From Mesorhizobium sp. SARCC-RB16n (GTDB taxonomy: Bacteria > Pseudomonadota > Alphaproteobacteria > Rhizobiales > Rhizobiaceae), in assembly GCF_008520305.1 (NCBI RefSeq), contig NZ_ML703291.1, positions 1 to 48,438 on the forward strand: a stretch of 48,438 nucleotides of DNA. Direction: 5' to 3'. Position 1 is the stretch's first letter. The number at the start of each line of letters is the position of its first letter. Position numbers and translations under genes: made by a program. This document shows, piece after piece, positions 43,304 to 48,438 of the stretch. The notes under the pieces are model-generated. The model was not told the origin of the DNA. It worked only from the letters and a program-made list of their open reading frames with translations, and did no database searches.

Positions 43304-43620
43304 GCCGATCGCAGGACGACAATGTTTTCAAGGCGCTGGCGCATCCACGCCGGCGCGAAATCTTGGATCGGTTGAAAGATGAGCCAAAGACCACCGGCAT
43401 GCTGTGCGATGCCTTTCCCGACATCGACCGCTGCACCGTCATGCTGCATCTCAAGGTGCTGGAGGAGGCAGATCTGATCGTCGCGCGTCGTGACGGACGC
43501 GAGCGCTGGAACCATCTCAATGCGCTGCCGATCAAGCAGATCCACGACCGCTGGATCAGCCAGTATGCCGGCCATGCGCTCAGCATCATTGACCGGCTGA
43601 AGTCCGATCTGGAAGCATAG
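43297..43620 (+). CDS. ArsR-family transcriptional regulator
   Basis: A 107-residue winged helix-turn-helix repressor. VFKALAHPRRREILDRLKDEPKTTGML opens the fold and RCTVMLHLKVLEEADLIVARRDGRERWNHLN is the recognition helix and wing. Two cysteines (MLCDAFPDIDRCTV) occur but not in the CxC arrangement of arsenic sensors, so a non-metal signal is likely, as in the SdpR/AHSA1-linked branch. The ATG lies inside the operator and at the predicted transcript start, so the mRNA may be leaderless. It diverges from the SRPBCC gene. Confidence 0.9.
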   Translation: MSSRSQDDNVFKALAHPRRREILDRLKDEPKTTGMLCDAFPDIDRCTVMLHLKVLEEADLIVARRDGRERWNHLNALPIKQIHDRWISQYAGHALSIIDRLKSDLEA

Positions 43621-43818
43621 GCACGGCCGGGATCGCCGCAGCACGGCGCGGCTGGACGAATTGAGCCGATTTATCTATAAGCCGGCCATTCCGACAAAGA
43701 GCGCCGTACGTTCTCTGGACGCATCAGGACGTTCTGAATTTTTGAATTCGAGCCTTTTGCAAAGGCGAGGTGACGCATCTCGCGGCAAGACGCTCTAGCC
43801 GAACACGACAGGGGTGCC

Positions 43819-44568
43819 ATGGCTGGCCATTCACAGTTCAAGAACATCATGCACCGCAAGGGCCGACAGGACGCGGTGCGGTCGAAAATGTTTTCCAAGC
43901 TGGCGCGCGAAATCACCGTTGCCGCCAAGAGCGGGACGCCCGATCCATCGATGAACCCGCGCCTGCGCTTGGCGATCCAGAACGCCAAGGCGGTGTCGAT
44001 GCCGAAGGACAACATCCAGCGCGCCATCAACAAGGCCTCGATGGGCGATGCGGAGAACTACGAAGCCGTGCGCTACGAAGGCTATGGGCCGGGAGGCGTC
44101 GCCGTGATCGTCGAGGCACTGACCGACAACCGCAACCGTTCGGCGTCCAATGTCCGCGCCGCCTTTACCAAGGCCGGCGGAGCGCTTGGCGAAACCGGAT
44201 CGGTGTCGTTCATGTGGGACCGCGCCGGCGAAATCTACTATCCGGCCTCGGCCGGCAGCGCCGACAAGGTCATGGACGCGGCCATCGAAGCCGGCGCGGA
44301 CGATGTCGAATCGGACGAGGAAGGCCACACGATCTATTGCGCCTTCGAGAGCCTCGGCGAGGTGTCCAAGGCGCTTGAAGCCTCGCTTGGTGAGGCCGAA
44401 TCGGTCAAGGCGATCTGGAGGCCGCGGAACAATGTCCCGGTCGACGAAGAGCGGGCGCAGTCGCTGATGAAGCTGGTTGCGACGCTTGAGGACGATGACG
44501 ACGTGCAAAGCGTGTACGCCAACTTCGAGGTCGATGACGAAACCTTGGCCAAGCTCAGCGCGGCGTAA
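43819..44568 (+). CDS. YebC/PmpR-family regulator
   Basis: A 249-residue TACO1-type protein. [20 protein letters not shown] starts the conserved N-terminal region; [25 protein letters not shown] and [22 protein letters not shown] are hallmarks. Members have been described as DNA-binding regulators and, more recently, as factors that help ribosomes through difficult stretches such as poly-proline. In many rhizobia ruvC follows yebC; here a SelW-like gene does, 18 bases after the stop. Confidence 0.95.
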   Translation: MAGHSQFKNIMHRKGRQDAVRSKMFSKLAREITVAAKSGTPDPSMNPRLRLAIQNAKAVSMPKDNIQRAINKASMGDAENYEAVRYEGYGPGGVAVIVEALTDNRNRSASNVRAAFTKAGGALGETGSVSFMWDRAGEIYYPASAGSADKVMDAAIEAGADDVESDEEGHTIYCAFESLGEVSKALEASLGEAESVKAIWRPRNNVPVDEERAQSLMKLVATLEDDDDVQSVYANFEVDDETLAKLSAA

Positions 44569-44585
44569 GCGAAGCCCGATCCGAG

Positions 44586-44882
44586 ATGAGCAAAGCTCAG
44601 TTGCCCGCCATCCGCATCACCTACTGCACGCAATGCCAGTGGTTGTTGCGTGCCGGCTGGATGGCGCAGGAGCTGCTCTCCACCTTCGCGACTGATCTCG
44701 GTGAGGTGACGCTGGTGCCGGGCACCGGCGGCATCTTCACCATTTCGTGCAACGATGTGCTGGTCTGGGACCGCAAGCGCGACGGCGGCTTCCCGGACGC
44801 GGCGAAACTCAAGCAGCTGGTCCGCGACGTGATCGATCCGGATCGTGATCTCGGTCATGCCGATCGCAAGGCGAAGAGCTGA
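44586..44882 (+). CDS. SelT/SelW/SelH-family (Rdx) protein
   Basis: A 98-residue thioredoxin-like fold protein with the redox motif CTQC near residue 14 (ITYCTQCQWLLRAGW). GEVTLVPGTGGIFTISCNDVLVWDRKRDGGFPDAAKLKQLV is the typical remainder. In eukaryotes the second Cys is selenocysteine; here both are cysteine, as usual in bacteria. A thiol-redox role is inferred from the fold. It is probably co-transcribed with yebC. Confidence 0.92.
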   Translation: MSKAQLPAIRITYCTQCQWLLRAGWMAQELLSTFATDLGEVTLVPGTGGIFTISCNDVLVWDRKRDGGFPDAAKLKQLVRDVIDPDRDLGHADRKAKS

Positions 44883-44906
44883 GATCCTCCCGCCAAAGCA
44901 GGCCTG

Positions 44907-45068
44907 TCATTTGCCGCGCCTCTTTCCGAACACAGCACCAATCCCGGCGCCGATTGCTATGCCCATGCCGATGCCGACGGCTGGGTCATCCATCGCCGCG
45001 CCAAGGGCAGCGCCGATGCCGACGCCGATCGCAATGCCGACGGCCATGATCGAATAGGGATCGTTCAC
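44907..45068 (-). CDS. Small glycine-rich membrane protein
   Basis: About 53 residues from GTG 45068, with GGAG eight bases upstream; an ATG at 45101 would add 11 residues. Two Gly/Ala/Ile-rich helices (IMAVGIAIGVGIGAALGAAM and GIGMGIAIGAGIGAVFG) are joined by DDPAV, with a basic tail KRRGK. The glycine-zipper pattern suggests tight helix packing in the inner membrane. Similar proteins are scattered in bacteria without known function. Confidence 0.65.
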   Translation of the reverse strand: MNDPYSIMAVGIAIGVGIGAALGAAMDDPAVGIGMGIAIGAGIGAVFGKRRGK

Positions 45069-45131
45069 CGCTCTTCTCCCGAGAATGCTCGTGGCCGCCA
45101 CAACGCCCGGATGCGGCGGCCCGGAAACCTG

Positions 45132-45611
45132 TCAACGCGCGGCGAACCAGAAAGATGCCATGGCCGCGATGGCGGTGACGGTACGGACGTGGTTCCACAT
45201 CACCCAGTCCCTGAGATAGTCGGTCCAGACTGCGGCGCCATTGCTGCTGGCCGGATCTACCGCGGCCAGCGCATCGTTGAGCGGCACGTTGAAGACCATG
45301 GTGACGATCGGGTTGCCGACGAGATAGATCAGCGCACCGGCCAGAAGCCAGAACGAACCCGGCTGGCTCCAGCCGATGATGGCGCCGGCGATGAGCAGGA
45401 GGCAGACAAGGCCGGTGCCGAAGAGCGCGGTCATGAACATCGGCGTGATGACGGTGATGCTGATCGAGTTCATGGCGGCGATGCCACCGGCGGCCGGCAG
45501 GCGGGCGAGCGCCGGCATGACGAAATTGGAAAAAGCGAAGAAGACGCCGCCGACGATGCCCGAGCCGATGGCTGCGAGGAAAATCAAGGTGGGAAGAAGT
45601 TTCGTGACCAT
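45132..45611 (-). CDS. DUF1772 (anthrone-oxygenase-like) membrane protein
   Basis: A 159-residue protein with four transmembrane helices (LPTLIFLAAIGSGIVGGVFF, TVITPMFMTALFGTGLVCLL, FWLLAGALIYLVGNPIVTM and VRTVTAIAAMASFWFAA). FAFSNFVMPALARL and FNVPLNDALAAVDP between helices are DUF1772 hallmarks. Some fungal relatives are anthrone oxygenases; the bacterial function is open. ATG 45611 begins one base after the stop of the NmrA-like gene, so the two are translationally linked and share control by the divergent TetR. Confidence 0.88.
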   Translation of the reverse strand: MVTKLLPTLIFLAAIGSGIVGGVFFAFSNFVMPALARLPAAGGIAAMNSISITVITPMFMTALFGTGLVCLLLIAGAIIGWSQPGSFWLLAGALIYLVGNPIVTMVFNVPLNDALAAVDPASSNGAAVWTDYLRDWVMWNHVRTVTAIAAMASFWFAAR

Positions 45612-45612
45612 G

Positions 45613-46440
45613 TCAGTTGCTCCAGATGCCGCTAGCGGCGGTTTCATTTGCATAGGCGGAAAAGTCTCTCGGCTGGCGGCCAAGCACGCGCTGGATGCCG
45701 TCGGCGAGGGACTCGTTGCGGCCGTCGAGCACCTGCGTGAACAGTTCGCTGAGCAGCCAGGGGAATTCGGGCGGCAGTTCGTGCGCGGCCACCGCGGCGG
45801 CGAACTCCTCATGCGAAATCCTGACAAAGCGGATGTCGCGCCCTGCCGCCTTGGCGATTTCGGCGACCGCGTCGGCGAAGCTCAGCAAGCGCGGTCCGGT
45901 CAGTTCATAAAGCTGGCCGAGATGTCCTGGCTCGGTAAGCACGGCAAAGGCGGCGTCGGCGATGTCGCCGGCATCGACGAAGGGTTCGCCGACATTGCCG
46001 ACCGGCAACGCCACCTCGCCCTCGGCCAAGGATTCGATGAGGAAGCCTTCGGAGAAGTTCTGCGAGAACCAGGCGCAGCGCAGGATCGTCCAGTCGGCGC
46101 CCGAGGCCTTCAGCATGTCTTCCGCGCGCTGGGCTTCCGTCTCGCCGCGGCCGGACAAAAGCACCAGCCGGGTGACGCCATTGGCCACCGCAAGCCGGCA
46201 GAAGGCGCCGACGGCTTCGGCGGCGCCCGGCACGGCCAGGTCTGGATAGTAGCTGATGTAGATGGCGCCGGCGCCTTGCAGGGCCGGTGCCCAGGTGGCG
46301 GGCACTTCCCAGTCAAAGCGTGGGGTGCCCGAGCGTGAGCCGATGCGCACCGGCATGCCGTGCGCGGTCAGCCGCTCGGCGAGACGGCGGCCGGTCTTGC
46401 CGGTGCCGCCCAGGATCAGGATTGGTTTGGTGTCGGTCAT
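45613..46440 (-). CDS. NmrA-like NAD(P)-binding protein
   Basis: A 275-residue Rossmann-fold protein of the atypical short-chain-dehydrogenase group. The dinucleotide motif GGTGKTGRRLAERL starts at about residue 11. YYPDLAVPG, LVLLSGRGETEAQRAEDMLKASGADWTILR (where the usual active-site Tyr-x3-Lys is absent) and FVDAGDIADAAFAVL follow. Members act as redox sensors or NADPH-dependent reductases (quinone oxidoreductase 2 type). ATG 46440 gives the expected N-terminus. It is in an operon with the DUF1772 gene and divergent from a TetR regulator. Confidence 0.9.
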   Translation of the reverse strand: MTDTKPILILGGTGKTGRRLAERLTAHGMPVRIGSRSGTPRFDWEVPATWAPALQGAGAIYISYYPDLAVPGAAEAVGAFCRLAVANGVTRLVLLSGRGETEAQRAEDMLKASGADWTILRCAWFSQNFSEGFLIESLAEGEVALPVGNVGEPFVDAGDIADAAFAVLTEPGHLGQLYELTGPRLLSFADAVAEIAKAAGRDIRFVRISHEEFAAAVAAHELPPEFPWLLSELFTQVLDGRNESLADGIQRVLGRQPRDFSAYANETAASGIWSN

Positions 46441-46463
46441 GGTGATTTCCTCTCTCTTAAAAC

Positions 46464-46529
46464 ATGAGTAATCCTCATATTTGCAAAACGTGATAAACCC
46501 TCGTATTTTGTGAGTCAAGCTATACGAGG
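46464..46529. promoter_or_regulatory. Inverted repeats in the TetR divergent region
   Basis: Two dyads in the 120-bp gap: ATGAG-N5-CTCAT (46464-46478) and CCTCGTAT-N15-ATACGAGG (46499-46529, perfect 8-bp arms). CTCATAT and CTCGTAT also resemble each other as half-sites. These are the natural candidates for binding by the adjacent TetR regulator. Confidence 0.6.
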
Positions 46530-46562
46530 CGATTTTGCCCGGCGCGTTTGTTGGAGACAGTC

Positions 46563-47192
46563 ATGGAAGGCACACCGGCCAACGAGCAGATCGCTTCGCC
46601 GCGGCGGGCACCGAGCCAGCAGCGCAGCCGCGAGCGGGTCGAGCGCATGCTGGCCGCCGCTTCTGCACTGATTGCCGAGCAAGGCAGCGATGCCATGCGC
46701 ATGGGGGAAGTCGCGGAACGGGCTGGGGTATCGATCGGGTCGCTCTACCAGTTCTTTCCGGACAAGCGGGCGATCGTCTGGGCGCTGGCCGAACGCTATA
46801 CGGTGGAAAGCCAGGCCTGCATCTCGGCGACGCTCGCCGGCGTCAGTGATGCGGAAGGGCTGGCCCAGGCGTTTTCAGAGCTGGTCGATATCTACTACGG
46901 GCTGTTCCTGGCCGAGCCGGTGATGCGCGACATCTGGTCGGGCACACAGGCCGACAAGGCGTTGCGCGAACTCGAGCTTGCCGACAGCCGCGCGAACGCG
47001 GAATTTCTCATCGCGGTCCTCAAACGCCTGCGGCCCGATGCCGATCCGGTGGCGCTCGACACGACGGCATTCCTGGTCTGGCAGATGGGCGAGGCGGCCA
47101 TGCGACTGGCGATCTCGGTCGAGCGGCAGGAGGGCGACAGGCTGGTCGCCGCCTACAAGCGCATGGCGCTGAGGGAATTGCTGGGCAAGTAG
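46563..47192 (+). CDS. TetR-family transcriptional regulator
   Basis: A 209-residue repressor. The N-terminal DNA-binding domain is clear (RVERMLAAASALIAEQGSDAMRMGEVAERAGVSIGSLYQFFPDKRAIV, shown here only to mark positions about 25-70); the C-terminal ligand domain is helical and variable. ATG 46563 has GGAG six bases upstream and is preferred over the TTG at 46548. It is divergent from the NmrA-like/DUF1772 operon and probably controls it and itself through the inverted repeats between them. Confidence 0.9.
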   Translation: MEGTPANEQIASPRRAPSQQRSRERVERMLAAASALIAEQGSDAMRMGEVAERAGVSIGSLYQFFPDKRAIVWALAERYTVESQACISATLAGVSDAEGLAQAFSELVDIYYGLFLAEPVMRDIWSGTQADKALRELELADSRANAEFLIAVLKRLRPDADPVALDTTAFLVWQMGEAAMRLAISVERQEGDRLVAAYKRMALRELLGK

Positions 47193-47226
47193 GTGCCTTG
47201 AACATCACAAGGCATGGCAATGCCCT

Positions 47227-47691
47227 TCAGCGATCTATCGGCTCCGATGCTTTCGCGGACAACTGCTTCAGGACATCCACGAAATCATCAAAGCGCTCCT
47301 TGCCCACCTCTGCCGACCATTGCTCATGCAATTGGCGGAGGCATTGGAAAATCGCCGCGACCACGCCATGGCCCCGCGGTGTCAGATAGACCAGCCGGCG
47401 ATCGCTGCCGGCGGCGGAGCGGCGCTCGACATAGCCCAGGTCCTCAAGCTGGCTGAGTAGGTAGTTGACGGCCTGTCGTGACATTCGTTTCTGCCGCGCC
47501 AGTTCGGATGGCCTCGTGCCATCGGGCAGGGGAAACGAGAAGACGGCAAAGTGCGCTTCCTGGAAGTCGACAAATCCCGCGTCGTGAATGGCTTGCAACA
47601 TGCGGTCGCGTACATGCTGCCAGACAACGCGCAGCAGCGCGCCGAAGAACGGAGGGCCGGGCATCGAATTCGTGGTCGGGGGGATTGACAT
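47227..47691 (-). CDS. MarR-family transcriptional regulator
   Basis: A 154-residue winged-helix repressor. The DNA-binding part is TRPSELARQKRMSRQAVNYLLSQLEDLGYVER with the wing AAGSDRRLVYLTPRG; flanking helices form the dimer interface (FFGALLRVVWQHVRDRMLQAI). MarR proteins typically bind phenolic or oxidative signals. It diverges from a cupin gene, with two nearly identical inverted repeats between the start codons, a textbook arrangement for control of both genes. Confidence 0.92.
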   Translation of the reverse strand: MSIPPTTNSMPGPPFFGALLRVVWQHVRDRMLQAIHDAGFVDFQEAHFAVFSFPLPDGTRPSELARQKRMSRQAVNYLLSQLEDLGYVERRSAAGSDRRLVYLTPRGHGVVAAIFQCLRQLHEQWSAEVGKERFDDFVDVLKQLSAKASEPIDR

Positions 47692-47695
47692 GTTT

Positions 47696-47734
47696 GTAAA
47701 GTCGCTTTACCTGTTGATGTAAAGTTACTTTACA
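47696..47734. promoter_or_regulatory. Two MarR operators between marR and the cupin gene
   Basis: GTAAAGTCGCTTTAC (47696-47710) and TGTAAAGTTACTTTACA (47718-47734): the same GTAAAG/CTTTAC arms with 3-bp spacers. Centres are 23 bp apart, about two helical turns. Confidence 0.82.
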
Positions 47735-47749
47735 TTATGGAGGATGGAA

Positions 47750-48169
47750 ATGGAAGCGGTACAAAGCGACATCGTCCGGATCGGGCAACTCGAACTGCGT
47801 TTTCTTGTCGGCGAAGCCGGCGCCACAGTGTTCGAGTTCACTGTGCCGTCGCGGGCGCGCGTTCCCGCCCCGCATCATCACCGGGAGGCCGACGAACTCC
47901 TCTATGGCCTTGAGGGCACGCTCACTGTCATCGTCGACGGGCAAAAGCGTGAGATACGCGCCGGCGATGCCATATTCATTCCCCGAGGGGCGGTGCACCA
48001 TCACGAGAACCTGCACGACGATACGGCAAAGGTCCTGGCGAGCATGACGCCAGGCACGATTGGACGCCGCTATTTCGAGGAAATCGCCGAAGTGGTGAAC
48101 GTGCCGGGCAAACCGGACCTCGCCAAGGCAGGCGAGATCATGCTCCGCCACGGGCTGATCCCCGCCTGA
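47750..48169 (+). CDS. Cupin-domain protein
   Basis: A 139-residue single-domain cupin. The metal-binding motif 1 is PAPHHHREADELLYGLEGTL (His, His, Glu ligands) and motif 2 GDAIFIPRGAVHHHEN. The C-terminal 40 residues form an added helix (GTIGRRYFEEIAEVVNVPG). GGAGG lies upstream; ATG 47750 gives proper spacing, while ATG 47744 is too close to it. Small cupins include dioxygenases, quercetinase-like enzymes and sensors. The divergent MarR suggests a response to an aromatic or oxidative signal; the substrate is unknown. Confidence 0.9.
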   Translation: MEAVQSDIVRIGQLELRFLVGEAGATVFEFTVPSRARVPAPHHHREADELLYGLEGTLTVIVDGQKREIRAGDAIFIPRGAVHHHENLHDDTAKVLASMTPGTIGRRYFEEIAEVVNVPGKPDLAKAGEIMLRHGLIPA

Positions 48170-48325
48170 TTTATTCTCAGCAGCCGCAAGTTCAGCCTAG
48201 CGATGACGTGTCCGCTTCAAGGGCAGTCGATGCGGGAACTGCTGCCTGAACAAGGCTAGCGGCCAGATGGCTGCGAAGCATGTCCCATCACAGGCAACCT
48301 ATGGTCAACAAAAAACCCGCCTCGA

Positions 48326-48438
48326 TGAACTGACCCCGTAAAGTTGGACGGTTCATTGAGCTTGTAGATTTAAGGGCTGGGTCCTGTATTGCACGGGGGC
48401 CAGTCCTTTCAGTTTCAGTTTGATGCGGCGGTGGTTGT
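48326..48438 (-). mobile_element. IS3-family insertion sequence, truncated by the window end
   Basis: The terminal sequence TGACCCCGTAAAGTTGGAC (from 48331) followed by the 3' end of a transposase read on the minus strand marks one end of an IS3-type element. The exact boundary (48326-48331) is uncertain because the other end lies outside. Confidence 0.8.
48353..48438 (-). CDS. IS3-family transposase OrfB, C-terminal fragment
   Basis: The last 27 codons and stop: NHRRIKLKLKGLAPVQYRTQ, then PLNLQAQ. The pattern (asparagine/histidine-rich NHRR, LKGLAPVQYR) is the conserved C-terminus of IS3-group integrase-type transposases that carry the DDE domain upstream. The gene continues past the window, so integrity cannot be judged. 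Confidence 0.85.
   Translation of the reverse strand, partial: NHRRIKLKLKGLAPVQYRTQPLNLQAQ

Noticed and set aside
43621-43818. LexA box (GTTC-N7-GTTC) upstream of yebC
   Set aside because: Several GTTC tetramers occur, but none has the required spacing and partner, and ruvC is not adjacent here.

Overview
The window is high-GC chromosomal DNA of an alphaproteobacterium of the order Hyphomicrobiales, most likely Mesorhizobium or a close relative. This rests on gene content and order (nadD, rsfS, rlmH, envC-like, ctpA, divergent polysaccharide deacetylase, rppH; 6S RNA before the 5-formyl-THF cyclo-ligase; a GapR-type protein after pyc) and on the dispersed palindromic repeats of the kind common in that genus. 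No tRNA, rRNA, CRISPR array, phage block or replication origin was seen. Many long antisense frames exist, but they are GC-driven shadows.

Layout. 1-10 kb holds housekeeping genes: NAD synthesis (nadD), ribosome factors (rsfS, rlmH), cell-wall and periplasmic functions (EnvC-like, CtpA, polysaccharide-deacetylase-like), RNA 5'-end processing (rppH) and D-alanine supply (alr), with an MFS transporter and an MscS channel between them. 10-13 kb carries two Rnk-like RNA-polymerase-binding proteins followed by dadA, so alr and dadA bracket a small alanine-metabolism region. 12.8-15.4 kb is a two-gene lipoprotein operon: a phospholipase-A2-like protein translationally coupled to a phospholipase-D-like protein. 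A LysR regulator then diverges from mmsA (methylmalonate-semialdehyde dehydrogenase).

18.8-22.9 kb looks like a hydroxyproline catabolic operon. A divergent GntR/FCD regulator faces a DapA-family deaminase, an FAD D-amino-acid (hydroxyproline) dehydrogenase and a two-cysteine 4-hydroxyproline epimerase; two inverted-repeat operators cover the operon promoter. 23.2-29.6 kb is a complete branched-chain amino acid ABC transporter (livH, livM, livG, livF, a small membrane protein and livJ). Its LivG carries an unusual C-terminal helix-hairpin-helix extension. Pyruvate carboxylase and a gapR-like gene follow.

34-39 kb is mixed: an orphan ArsC, MsrB, a CoxE-like VWA protein and a MoxR ATPase, with a HicAB toxin-antitoxin pair and a GNAT acetyltransferase between the last two. 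39.2-41.8 kb has 6S RNA, the folate cyclo-ligase, a YmdB-type phosphoesterase and TerC. 41.9-48.2 kb is accessory: VOC proteins, a divergent ArsR/SRPBCC pair, YebC, a SelW-like protein, a TetR/NmrA-like/DUF1772 unit and a MarR/cupin pair. Several of these have clear inverted-repeat operators. The window ends inside an IS3-family element.

The points most worth attention are the PLA2-PLD lipoprotein operon, the LivG fusion, a repeat element that seems to have replaced the start of the hydroxyproline dehydrogenase gene, and the compact regulatory sites of the hyp, hicAB, arsR and marR units. No large, wholly undescribed system was identified.
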